A stretch of DNA of 58,959 bases, taken from positions 334,995 to 393,953 of the forward strand of contig NW_006920881.1 of NCBI RefSeq assembly GCF_000417875.1. The letters run 5' to 3'. Shown piece by piece: positions 28,417 to 38,313 of this stretch (position 1 is its first letter; every line of letters begins with the position of its first letter). Both the position numbers and the translations under genes were made by a program. The stretch comes from Pseudozyma flocculosa PF-1. Taxonomy: Eukaryota > Basidiomycota > Ustilaginomycetes > Ustilaginales > Ustilaginaceae. The notes beneath the pieces are model-generated. The model did not search any database, was not told the origin of the DNA, and saw only the letters and a program-made list of their open reading frames with translations.

Positions 28417-30369
28417 ATGGCAAAGGCGGTTCCCAGCCCTCCTCTCACTTCGACACGCTCACTCAGCCTCGTCGAAGCAGACGAAACCGCCCGTCCAACG
28501 ACGCAAGCCAGCGCTTTCGAGCAGGACATTACAGTCCAAGGGCTTGTCATCGCACAAGACTGCTTACAGATCGCACCGCCAGCTGACGGCTCGCATCGGG
28601 ACCGTACTGCCTTACTTCCAGAAGATTTGTCGGCGCTTGACCCAGCAACAGGGTTCGGGAGAGGCAAGATCAGGACGTGCTTCGCGATGGGAGCCGAACG
28701 AGGGCCAGCCGACAGCATCAAAGGCCTTGAGCATCGCAGAACCACTTCAGATTTCTTCGACGCCCACAAAGCCACAGGGCGGACACCGCCGCGAGCCCCC
28801 CTGCCACGGGCCATCCAGCCGGTAACGTTGGCTCACCAACAGCTCCGAACAGACGGCCGAGACGAAGATGACGGTGACGATGATGACGAGGACCACGCGG
28901 AGCGAGCCATTGAAGCCGCTCTCATACGATTCCAGTGGATCCCCGAGGCCCGGCGTGCCCTGAGGGGGCCCGGCCTTGGCAGCCTCGCTATTCCCACCAG
29001 CGACACTGTCGAGATGCTCTGTTCACCCGTCTTGGGCCCTGCGTCCAAGAAGCCAGGCCATGGAAGAGGCATTTCAGGCAGCAAGTCTCTACGCGGGCGA
29101 TCCAAATCTAGCGCCTCGAGCCTTAGGGACGTCTTTACCGATGCGGAGGCAGAGAGCGGCCGAAGATCGACAGACCGCCGTCGTACCGGCACAGGCACCC
29201 GTGCATCTTCACAAGGAGCGAAGGATGGCGAAAAGGTGACCATCCCCTCGCTCCTCTCGACCGAGAGCTTGGACCTCAGCCAGTTCAACTTTCCTCCGCC
29301 GCCAAAGACGCTTCGAGAACGCCACTCGCACGGATCCCTCCGCGCGGCCGCAGCAGCCGGCGGGCAGATCAGGCATCGGTTGGCGTACCCCACAGAGCCC
29401 TCTCCACCGCTGCGGATAGCCCCGTTGCCGCCACTGCTGCCAGCGAGGTCGCCTTTGCGCGAGAGACGGTCCAAACCTCCCCTGCACCTCGCGCTTGTCG
29501 GAAAGACGACCTCGACGACGGCGACGTCGTCGTCATCGTCGCGAAAGCATTCCCTGCCGAGCCCGGACCTGTCCAAGGCACTGCATGTCGCATCGCCGTT
29601 CTCGCCACCTCCGTGTCCACCGCCAGCGACGCCGCTGCCCGATTTGCCTACCCCGGGCTCGGAGGACGGTGGCTGCTTTCCAGGCGCCCTGCTGCGTAGC
29701 ACTGTCCATTCGCGCAAAGGCTCTGCCGCCTCCGCTCCGACCGCATCACGCCGCTCGTCCGACGCCAGCGACACCCACCACGGAGTTGCCCCTGCCATCA
29801 CCGCCATCAAGGGGCTACCGCAACTGCACAAGCGGTCGTTTGTGCGGGCGCACTCCGCATCGCCGTCGATTCCTAAGCCTCGTGCATCTAGTGCAGGGCG
29901 GGGCGAAGCTCGAGCGACTGGGGGTACCGTCCCAGACACGCCCCCTTGGACAGGCGCGAAGGATGCTTTCAACGTCGTGGCCGCGTCCTTGCAAGCCAAC
30001 ACGACGTCGATGACGGGCTACCAGCACGTCAGCTCAGACGACTTTTTCCGGATGCTGGACGCTGCGCCGCCTCTATCGCCGCCCCCCTCGGCTCGCAACT
30101 CGTCGCAGCGGCCATCGGATCGGGCCAAGCTGGCCAACCTCGTCGAGTGCTTGAGCCCTTCGATGGAATCCAGCGACGGCGTTTTCGCGGAGCGACAAGC
30201 ATCGTCGGGGCAGGGTGGCTTCGGCATGGTCCGCGTCTCGACTGAGCCCCTGGGCCCCGCCCGCTCGCATGCTGCCGAAGTCGCGTCAAGCCATCGCCTT
30301 TCGCATCCCGCAGACCTGCCGATGGGAATCGAAGGAGGTGACAGGGTCGTTTACGGTCTCGCTCTCTAG
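28417..30369 (+). CDS. Unrecognised disordered Ser/Pro-rich protein
   Basis: Single frame from ATG 28417 (aatcATGG) to TAG 30367-30369, 650 aa. I do not recognise a family. The most structured-looking stretch is AERAIEAALIRFQWIPEARR (about residues 165-184), preceded by an acidic DEDDGDDDDEDHAE run. Elsewhere the protein is low complexity, with Pro-rich clusters (FPPPPKTL, PPPCPPPATPLPDLP) and many RxxS/SP sites, suggesting a phosphoregulated scaffold. EKVTIPSLLSTESLDLSQFN and SDDFFRMLDAAPPLSP are short motifs that may be conserved. No signal peptide or membrane segment is present. The long uninterrupted frame with coding-like composition supports a real gene. Confidence 0.65.
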   Translation: MAKAVPSPPLTSTRSLSLVEADETARPTTQASAFEQDITVQGLVIAQDCLQIAPPADGSHRDRTALLPEDLSALDPATGFGRGKIRTCFAMGAERGPADSIKGLEHRRTTSDFFDAHKATGRTPPRAPLPRAIQPVTLAHQQLRTDGRDEDDGDDDDEDHAERAIEAALIRFQWIPEARRALRGPGLGSLAIPTSDTVEMLCSPVLGPASKKPGHGRGISGSKSLRGRSKSSASSLRDVFTDAEAESGRRSTDRRRTGTGTRASSQGAKDGEKVTIPSLLSTESLDLSQFNFPPPPKTLRERHSHGSLRAAAAAGGQIRHRLAYPTEPSPPLRIAPLPPLLPARSPLRERRSKPPLHLALVGKTTSTTATSSSSSRKHSLPSPDLSKALHVASPFSPPPCPPPATPLPDLPTPGSEDGGCFPGALLRSTVHSRKGSAASAPTASRRSSDASDTHHGVAPAITAIKGLPQLHKRSFVRAHSASPSIPKPRASSAGRGEARATGGTVPDTPPWTGAKDAFNVVAASLQANTTSMTGYQHVSSDDFFRMLDAAPPLSPPPSARNSSQRPSDRAKLANLVECLSPSMESSDGVFAERQASSGQGGFGMVRVSTEPLGPARSHAAEVASSHRLSHPADLPMGIEGGDRVVYGLAL

Positions 30370-31142
30370 CGTGGACCGAGCGCAATCGAGCAACGCCGCA
30401 TCTCACCCTCCTCCCGCTTCTTCATTTCTCTACCGTACGTGGCCTCCAGTTCCCTCTTTCTCTTGAATCGGCGGCTCTCCGATCATACTCGCCGTTGGAT
30501 AGCAAGATAGTGTCACTCGTCACCTTGTAAAAGTATCGGCCTCGTCGTACGGTGGTCTGCAACGCAACATGGCTCGCTGTCCTTCTCTGCCTGCCGCCGT
30601 GGAGCCGACCGGCCTCGCTCCGCCGTGCTGGGAGCAGTCGCTGCTGTCGACGAGGCAGTCCGCGTATCGCCTCCAGCAGCTTGTGCTTTCGAGATGGGCT
30701 CGCGCGGCACATCTGCGCCGCGGCAACATCTTTGCGATCCGAGCGCGACACTGTCAGACAAAGCTAGAGCCCCTCGTTCTCACTCTGCTACTCGAGCCTC
30801 CTAAAAGCCTTCATCACGTCGGCATGGAGGATGGCGACACGATTGCATGCTTCGTCGACCTCGGAAAACCGTGCCGGGGGGTCATCAAGTGCTGAACGTG
30901 AGCGGCCTCTACCATTGGCAATCATAGAGCTGCGATCCTCGACAGCTTTGGCAAGATTCCTGATGCCGCAAAGACAACACCTTTGTTACTACTAGATCCT
31001 CTGGCTTGCCCGGAATACACAGGATCTGGACTGCCATTGATGCTTTCTGCCAGACCAAGCCTCAAGCGAAAGCTACATCTACTATATAATGGATAACGTA
31101 CGTGCTCGAACATCCAATTCCCATTTAGCACAGCTGGATTCC
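30370..31142. other. Intergenic region with a possible SUMO-like relic
   Basis: About 770 nt between the 28417 gene and tRNA-Asn. The plus-strand frame 30569-30895 ends with PKSLHHVGMEDGDTIACFVD, which resembles the last half of SUMO or Rad60 SUMO-like domains (L-x-x-x-GMEDGD-x-I). The upstream half of such a domain is not recognisable, so a broken copy or a coincidence is likely. Confidence 0.3.
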
Positions 31143-31224
31143 GGCCGTGTAGCTCAGTTGGTCAGAGCGTGACACTGTTATAAATGCGATGTCAAGGTCG
31201 TCGGTTCGAACCCGCCCATGGTCG
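31143..31224 (+). tRNA. tRNA-Asn(GTT) with an 8-nt intron
   Basis: Acceptor stem GGCCGTG/CATGGTC (two G-U pairs). D arm GCTC...GAGC. Anticodon stem TGACA/TGTCA, with loop CTGTTA plus A38 giving anticodon GTT at 31177-31179. Intron 31181-31188 (TAAATGCG) follows position 37. T arm GTCGG TTCGAAC CCGCC has one mismatch (T50-C64). The discriminator is G, as is usual for eukaryotic Asn. T runs follow from about 31228. The T-stem mismatch leaves some chance that it is a weakly functional copy. Confidence 0.85.
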
Positions 31225-31378
31225 ATCTTTTTGCGTCTTTCTTTTTGGCCTTCTCACATTACCGCTTCGACCATGCCCGGGGCAAGGATGATGCTCTGCC
31301 CGCTATGATATCTCTCTCTCTCGCTTGGATTCTTTGTTCGAGGGGAAGCAGCGTGCAGGTGGCGAGCGAGACAGCGGG

Positions 31379-31769
31379 CTACGACTCGGAGTCGGATGAC
31401 CAGTCCCTGGCGTTGCCTCCGTCGAGGTCGCCCGAGACCCTAAAGAGGCGGATACGGTTGATGATGAGCTGCAGTGGGAGGGATGGGGGCAAGGGGTGGC
31501 CAAGTGTCGGGAGGAGTCTGTGCGGCTGTGCAAAGGGAACAGCAAAGGGCGAGGCTCGCGTCGACGCTGTCGCATTCTACCTTTGCCCAGGGATGTTCGA
31601 GGTACTGTTTACGGTCCGGAGGCGGGGGATGCAGAGGCTGAGCGAGGCTGCGCCGCACGATGCCTTCGGCGATGGAGCGACCGCAGGAACGTACCGATAG
31701 GAACAGGCCGTATTGGATGTTGCCCTCGTCGTCCAACCACTTGACCCTGGTTCCGGCCACGAGCGACAT
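31379..31769 (-). CDS. Small three-exon SH3/Tudor-like protein (family member 2)
   Basis: Exon 1, 31769-31695, encodes MSLVAGTRVKWLDDEGNIQY then GLFLS (25 codons) with a gtacgt donor. Exon 2 starts at 31604 (YLEHPWAKVECDS...). Exon 3, 31468-31379, encodes LIINRIRLFRVSG and an acidic Ser-rich tail ending DSES. The exon 2 donor is uncertain: a GT at 31565 gives a 13-codon exon, while matching its relatives (17-18 codons, ending VDASL at 31551) would need a non-canonical GC donor. The total is about 67-72 aa. The first intron is 90 nt and phase 0. Same fold pattern and intron positions as the genes at 17261, 32247 and 34333. Function unknown; no targeting signals. Confidence 0.55.
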
Positions 31770-32246
31770 TTTTGCGAGCGGGCAGACGAGGTGTTCGATT
31801 GTTCCGATGAACCGTCAAAGAAGCCGAGAGTGCTACGAATGGCTTGGAAGGCAACGGCGACAAGTCGATGGTCGTGAAGGGCGAGAGGGAGGGAATGATC
31901 CTTGGGCCGGTTAGACGGACACCCGTCCCTCCGGCCGCTCCTTTACGAGCTGACCTCAATTTCGGCCGTCGCCAGAACAAGGTTTCTGCGCTCGCCGCTG
32001 GGCGGCCATGCCTCCGCCTCGGTGCGGTCTACCTAGCTCGAAAGCTCGTGAGCTTACATTGCGCAAGAACCGTAACTTTGCTAGAGGCAAGGAGGGATGC
32101 AAAGCCCTGAGAACGCCGAAGGAGGCCGCCCGGGCGCGCATCAGGGATGCTGGGCAGCTCATCCGGCAGGTCCACATCGAAGTCAGACCAGGCGCGACGA
32201 AGGGGTCGGTGCAAGGTAGTTCCGGACTCGGAAGTGTCGTCCGATG
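31770..32246. other. Spacer between small family genes
   Basis: About 480 nt between the stop of member 3 and the start of member 2, both on the minus strand. It should contain the member 2 promoter. No ORF of interest is seen. Confidence 0.45.
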
Positions 32247-33042
32247 CTACGGATGGCTGACTGAGTTGAGAGGGATGAGGCCCCAGACCTTGGCGTTCAG
32301 CTGTAAGCACAGCAGCAAGACAGGCCCGACCAAGGGATGTCAGCCAGCCTTCGACTGATGGCCACGCACGGCATGGAGAGCGTCTTGGCGCGCGGACAGC
32401 TGTAGAAGCCGCTTCTCCCATCCATCGTCGTTCGAGTCGCTACCTACTCACCAGGACGTCGGTGCCGTACTGCCTCAGTCTGACAAAGTCTCCGTCCAGG
32501 TACTGATCGCGAGAGCAGAACAGCCGAGCGATCAGCTTTGCGTGTCCACGCATAGGCCCGCAACCGGCTGGCTCTAGTCGTTCTGCAGTCGTTCTGCCGC
32601 TCACCTTGACGAAAATGCAGATGACCTTGTGGTCGTCCTCCCAGAAGAAGACAAACTGGCCCGTGAAGAAAAAGGGCAGGTCGGGCCTCGTAAGCGCGGA
32701 TGGCGAGCCTGCCGGCGGCGGCTGTCGATCTCGAGAGGGCGATCGAGCGTCGGGCTGGCTTGCTATGGGGGCGAGCTGGATCTGGAACGAGGGGTGAGGT
32801 TCGGGAGTGCGCGGCGTTTGTTGAGTCGAAGGAGGCTTCAGCTCTGACCTCCAGCTCGTCTGGGCGGATGGCCGGGCCATGGGGGTCGACAGATGCATTG
32901 TCTGAGGCGGATGGAGTGCCCCAGGATGCGATGGACTCTGAAACTGAGCGCGATGCTGCGGATGCTCATATGGAGGTGGACGAGTGCGGTACGAGTCGCT
33001 GGGAGCCCAGTCTCGCGTGTTGGGCGGACGGTCGCCCGCCAT
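32247..33042 (-). CDS. SH3/Tudor-like protein with a Pro-rich N-terminus (family member 3)
   Basis: Exons 33042-32605, 32502-32452 and 32300-32247 give 180 aa. Introns are 102 and 151 nt with gtgagc and gtgagt donors, both phase 0. The first ~120 residues are Pro/Ser/Gln-rich and probably disordered. The C-terminal domain reads FTGQFVFFWEDDHKVICIFV, K|YLDGDFVRLRQYGTDVL|, LNAKVWGLIPLNSV. Exon 2 is exactly 51 nt, the same as in the 34333 gene. The domain is compatible with a five-strand barrel. An upstream extension before MAGDRPPN is not needed. No signal peptide or membrane segment; function unknown. It is the only member with a long N-terminal extension. Confidence 0.62.
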
Positions 33043-34332
33043 CGTAGCAGGGCGGAGGATGCGATGAGCCAGCCGGACTCGTCGTCGTCAGTTGAAGGGA
33101 GGACTGCGCAGCGAGCCAGAGATCGCTAGATCGAAGGCGGTGGTGAAGGTGACCCGGAGCATCGGCAGGCCAAGGGCAGAGTGGGCCACAAAGCAAAGGC
33201 ACGGAGCTTGGAGTGCGGCGAGTGTGTCTCAATCGCCCAGCGCATTGCCCGGAACGCCCGCGCAGATTTGCCCGGACGACGTCCTCAAGCAAAGCAACCA
33301 GGTAGAGGTGGTTCACATGAAGCTCTCCAACCTCCGACGGACCGGTGCTGCTCTTAAACCTAGTCGGTGCTGTTCGGAGCAGCTAGAGAGGTACGAGGAT
33401 GAGGGCTGCGCTGGCGAGCGAACTCTAACCTTTTGGCTCGGAAGCTCTCGTGCACGCTCATCCCTGCGAGCAAGGACAAAAGCCGGGTATTTCGACCGAA
33501 TGGAGCCTTGCTCTAAGGAAGGCTCTGAGGGGGTAGTCAAGCTTGGAAGGAAGGGGCGTAATCAACGCACCGGTGGGGCCGGTGGTTGGTCATTTGCCCC
33601 GATGCCGTTGCAATAGAGTAGTGGCGCTCGGAGATTGGCGCCAGTAGTGCAGCTTTTCTTGACCCACTACTGTAGAGCTCGGACGGTCCCCTGCAAGCTA
33701 CACACAGTGCTCAGTAGTGGGAGAGACACTGGGCGAAGAGGAGCCAAGCAAGCTCGTGCCGCCATGCACGGGGCGTGAGACGCTGCGGCGCGTCACCAAG
33801 GACGCGTGGCGAGCAGCCCCGGTCCCGGCCACCAGGCGCCGTTTCCACAGGCTGCAGGCAGGCGGCTCCCGGGCTGCGCTACGCTGTCCGTCCGCGACCT
33901 ACCATGCATCGCCTAGGGCCATCTGCCGCAAGCAAGCGCAGAGCAACACATGCAGGAAGTGCTCGGTCAAAGCTCGCAGCCGTCGGTCGCCGGAAGTGGC
34001 GTCCGGTCCGGAGCGGAGGGCCAGCAGCAGCAGGGCGCTATATATACGTACGTCAACCTTCTTTGCAGCGCATCTCGTTTGGATACCGGCTCTTCAATGC
34101 GCTGAGAGAGACAAGCAAGCCACACCAAGGTCTGTGTGCATATTCGATGGGATGAGGTGGAAAGCACCGAACCCCAGCCTGATAGTCATACTGCGCCGAT
34201 GCGAGGACGGGCGAGCGCCCGGGCAGGGCGCAGAGGCAGGCTAGGTCGATCAGCGCCACCCGGGAGATGTATGCGTATCGATGGTCAGGGAGAGTATGAC
34301 CAGCGCCTGTCCAGGCGGCCACACCCGTTTGC
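33043..34332. other. Spacer between small family genes
   Basis: About 1.3 kb without a supported gene. It contains several agtagtg repeats (33615-33720) around the phrases agtagtggcg and cccactactg. A TATA-like tatatatacg lies at about 34041-34050. Plus-strand open frames here have poor coding composition. Confidence 0.4.
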
Positions 34333-34800
34333 TCATGCCGAGATCGCCAGGTCGCAGATGGGCACCTCAAACTGCAGGAGTAGCGAGCGCATCAGAAGCG
34401 GTGCGGTCAACGAGAGGAGTGGGGATGCCGCGGGCGCACGAGGAGCAGGTGGCGCGACAAAGCTGGTCAACGAACGTCTGCGCTGGCCAGTAGTTATGCC
34501 AGATACAAGCTCGATGCTTACCGTGGCACCGGTGTCGATCTCGACGATCTCTGCTAGGTGGGGTGTCGACATCTGGCGCCAGGCAGGAAGACAGAGGGTT
34601 GGGCCGCACAGGCTGGCATGAGCAACAGCGGGAGGTGCGAGCGAGTGCCTTGACATGACAAAGGCAAGGTTTCGGCTCTGTTGCGCTCGGCTCCGTGCAC
34701 GACTCACCTCAATGAAGACACCATACCTCCTCTCGCCGTCGTCGTCGGTCCAGGTGACCTCGTCCCCGGGGCGGAGGCGACCGCAGGGGTTCGACTTCAT
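34333..34800 (-). CDS. Tiny 60-aa SH3/Tudor-like protein (family member 4)
   Basis: Exons 34800-34708 (31 codons), 34572-34522 (17 codons) and 34371-34333 (12 codons plus TGA). Introns are 135 and 150 nt, phase 0, with gtgagt and gtaagc donors and pyrimidine-rich acceptors (ctggcgccag, ctcctgcag). The whole protein is essentially one domain: LRPGDEVTWTDDDGERRYGV, FIE|MSTPHLAEIVEIDTGAT|, FEVPICDLAISA. The four hydrophobic strands separated by charged turns are what a minimal SH3/Tudor/KOW barrel would show. A slightly longer start at 34833 (MRGTAGQ) is possible. It is the cleanest member of the family and defines its minimal unit. Confidence 0.65.
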   Translation of the reverse strand: MKSNPCGRLRPGDEVTWTDDDGERRYGVFIEVSRARSRAQQSRNLAFVMSRHSLAPPAVAHASLCGPTLCLPAWRQMSTPHLAEIVEIDTGATVSIELVSGITTGQRRRSLTSFVAPPAPRAPAASPLLSLTAPLLMRSLLLQFEVPICDLAISA

Positions 34801-35645
34801 CCCTCCGCTCCGTTGTCCGGCCGTGCCGCGCAAGTCGTGAGCCGGGTGGCTAGCGGTGGTCTCGTGCCACGATGATAACGGCAGAGTCTGTCCAAACAGT
34901 GCGTGGAAAAGAGGGTGAGGGAAGAAGTGGCGGAAAGTCGATCGCGATGGGGGCGAGCCCTTGAACCTGTTGCGACCCTTTTAAGAGATAGCGGTCGGTC
35001 CATGTTGAGCCGGAGACGCGCCAACCCTGCCGAGCAAGGACACGAGCAGAGCGGAAGAGGCTCGCTAGATACGAACAGCGCCCGATCCGCCGCTGATCAG
35101 CTGCTGAAGGACAAGCAAGACGGGCACATGCGAACAAGCTCGCGGCGCCGAGGCGCGGTGCGGCGCAACACTCTCGCGCGGCGCCGCCTTCCGCAGGCGA
35201 GTCTGATGAAGCCTCGGATCGAGTGAGCGGGCCGTTTGGCCATGAACGCCCCGGCACTAGCAGCGGCACCCGCGCCACCACGGCGGAAGGTCTGGACAGA
35301 AGAAAAAAAAAGGAAGAAAGGGGTGGCAGCTACGTACCTATCCGCCCACGAGCGGAGATGGCGCTGATTTCGCCCCGTCCTCGCTGTTAATGGGCGACGG
35401 CGTTCGTCAATCAATCTGGCCTCTCGATCGCTGTGCTCAATGCCAGAGCGGTAAGGCAGGCGATGTACGGCGAGAGAGGATGGGCAGTGCGCCCGGATGT
35501 GCATTCGCGAGTGCCGGATTGGCGGGCGATGGGACTGTGGAAGAATCGGGGTAGAGCGAGGGGGCGCAAAACAGGGCTGAGTCCGCCCAACGATACAGGC
35601 TTAGCACACGCTCGTGGCGGGCGGGCGATCGTGTCCTTTCTCATC
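34801..35645. other. Spacer between the small-gene cluster and GLE1
   Basis: About 850 nt. It lies upstream of the 34333 gene (-) and downstream of GLE1 (-), and should contain the promoter of the former and the GLE1 3' UTR. An A-rich gaagaaaaaaaaaggaag stretch lies near 35300. No supported gene. Confidence 0.45.
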
Positions 35646-38313
35646 TCAGGGGAGGTCCATCTCGACGCCTCGCGTGGCGTCAACGATGCGGCCTTGCTTT
35701 TCCCATCCTTCCAGCAGGAGCTCGAGGCGGACGATCGAGGCCTTGACGTATCCCTCCTCTTCGCCCTTTTGCACAAAGCCGGCCTTCTTGCCCCGGACGC
35801 CTTCGTCGAGCATGAGCCTCCATACCTTGCCCATCTGCTTGCCATAGAGGGCAAGTGCGCGATTCCCACCCACCTCGAGGTAGGTGGACCATAGAGACGG
35901 CAGCAAGGGATGCGAGAGAATCGGCGAGGCCGACGCGAGCGTGCGCACGCTCCAGGTCCAGAGCGTCTTGGAGCGGAGGTACTCGGGTACCAGCGACAGG
36001 TCTGGCATCGTCCCCGCCGGCGCAGAGGGAGGGGTGGTCGGCTTCGTCTGGAGGATTGCGATGTAGAAAGCGAAGATGCCGGCCATGCGATTCGAGTAGT
36101 TTTCGCTGCTCTCGTCGTTTGAGCGGTAGCCAAGAGCCTTGCGGTAGCTCTCGTCGTCCTGATCCTGCACGCAAGTCGAGCGCGGAGCAAGAAGCAAGAG
36201 GCAAGGGAAAAGGGATGAAGGCCGAGCGCTGACCATCAGCAAGGCGAAACAAGCATTGACCGACTGACGTCCCCGTTGCGCGAGGCCATCTCACCTTGCG
36301 CTTGCCAGGCCAGACGGCCAAGCACCAGCAGCACTTCTTCGCGAGTCGTGCCATCAACACTTCGCCCAACTCCGTATGCCCCTGCAGCAGTAGCCAGACG
36401 ACCACTCTCGCCAGCGGATAAGCAGTGTCCTGCTTGGCGGCCGTCTCCTGCTCCGCCTGTCGGATCAAGCACTTGGAGAGATGGTTGAGGATCCAAGTGT
36501 AGATCTCGCCCGTCGGCGACGCGGCCTTTGCGGAGCTGAGAACAGCGCCGATGGCATTGGTCTGCACAGCGCGTGTACGAGAGCGAAGGCGTGGACGGCG
36601 GAGGGTGAGCAGGTCTTCGAAGGCATTGCAGCCGTCTAGACGGAACAACTCACAATCCGAGTGATCTCCTCGCGCGAGTTGGTCAGCTGGCCGACTTTGG
36701 GCGTGATCTGGCGCTTGGCGGCGAAGCATTGCTTCCGCAGCTCCGGGTTGCGCGAGATGGTTGGTAGGATGTTTTGCTTGATGTGCTGCGCGCGGAGACG
36801 TCGATGAAGCGGCGCGTCACAACGATGTCAGCGAGATCGGCCCGCGACGGCGGATGCTGATGTTGCCGCGAATGCTACTCACGCCGATCTTGGCCATCCA
36901 CGCCTCGTACTCCTTGTCGGCCCCCCTGCGAACCTCGTCGCCGACGCCTCCCATGGCCTTTTCCTTTTCCGATCGCTGCCGTGCCTCGGCTTCGGCCTTC
37001 TGACGCTCTTCCTCTTCCACCTTGCGCTTGGCCGCTTCCTCGTCCCTCGCCTTGTTCTCCGCTTCGATCCTTCTTTGCTCGCTTTCGCGCTCCTCTCTGG
37101 CTCGCCGCTCCGCTTCCTCTTGCGCTTTTCGCGCTGCCGCCAGCCTCTGCGCCTCCGCGGCCGCCGATTCCTGGGCTTCCTTTTCTGCGGCAAGGATGCT
37201 GGCATCAATGCCCTGCCACAGCAGCCTGTTGCGCGCCTCGAAGGCCTCCTTTTCTCTCCGCTCTTCGTCCTCCCGCCGCACGCTAAGCGTCGATAGAAGC
37301 TTGCGGACCTCGTCGAGATCGGCGTCGGCCGACGAGGTCGCACCGGTATGCGGAAGGGAGGCCTTGTCTACGGCTGCTTTTGCCCTTTGTTGCTGCAGCG
37401 GGCTCCCGTTGCTGGTGGATGTTCTGTCGTCGAATGGAGCGGTGTACGAGCGCAGGCGGTGGACATAGGTGCTGGTGGCGCGGCTCAGTGCGGATTCGCG
37501 CGAGAGGCGATCCCAGTCCTCCCAGTCGTCGGCCACGCTTGCCAGGCGTAGCCTTCTGGCCAGGTCGCGCTTCCGTCTGGCGTGCGATGCACGCGCTGCT
37601 CGTGTCGTGCCCGCGATCCCCGTGCCGAGTCGGCCGGGTTCCACGGGCCACTCATCCTCTTCGCTATCGGAAGGCGCTTCTTTTGGGGAACCAGAGGTGA
37701 GGGACGAAGACGACGCATCGCTGCTGCTATCTTCGCCGTATTCATCGTCATCCGAGGAGCCTAGGGAATCGTCGTTTGGCACACCGGTCAAAGAGCGAAG
37801 ATGCTGGTCGGGTCGCAGCCAAGGAGGTAGAGGGGCAGCGGTGGTCGCCGCCGAGGCTCTCCTGGACGGTCCCGCGTGCGGGCGAGGGTTTGCCGGATCC
37901 TGCAACCCGACTTGGACGTAGGGGGACTCGGCGCGCCGCCGGGACGCGGCGGAGGGCGTGTTTGAGCGCGACGATGCCGATGTTGGTCTGGCCTGGGAGT
38001 GAGAGGGCGCCTCGGCAGGGCCAGATGGGCTGACGCCATCGAAGCGAGCAGGCGGCCGTGGCGTCGATGCCGGAGTGCGCAGATGCGGCGAGCCGACCTT
38101 GCGGAGGATGCCCTTGCTCGGCGTTGGAGTGGCCGGAGACGCCAGCGAGGTAGCGGAACGGCGGCCCTCGTCAGCAGAGAGCTCGGAAGATGAGGAGGAA
38201 GTCTCTATCCCGAAACGCATCGTGCGCGCTGACGGCGATGCATCCAAGGGGGAGGGAGTAAATGGTCGTCGTCGAAGAGCAAGAGCAGGATGAGAAACGA
38301 GGGCGAGCGACAA
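35646..38313 (-). CDS. GLE1: mRNA export factor GLE1
   Basis: Four exons, 38313-36883, 36785-36654, 36561-36295 and 36164-35646; 782 aa. Introns of 97, 92 and 130 nt are all phase 0. GLE1 binds inositol hexakisphosphate and activates the DEAD-box ATPase Dbp5 at the cytoplasmic face of the nuclear pore. The layout fits: a disordered Ser/Pro-rich N-terminus, a long charged coiled coil (RREDEERREKEAFEARNRLL through KARDEEAAKRKVEEEERQKA, about residues 340-455), then the helical GLE1 domain (KQNILPTISRNPELRKQCFA, RQITPKVGQLTNSREEITRI, GEIYTWILNHLSKCLIRQAE, LGEVLMARLAKKCCWCLAVW, and ENYSNRMAGIFAFYIAILQT). An alternative start, MRFGIETSSSS at 38220, is plausible. The gene is head to head with OGG1. 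Confidence 0.9.

Noticed and set aside
28833..30002. 389-codon minus-strand frame
   Set aside because: Antisense shadow of the 28417 gene with no domain similarity.
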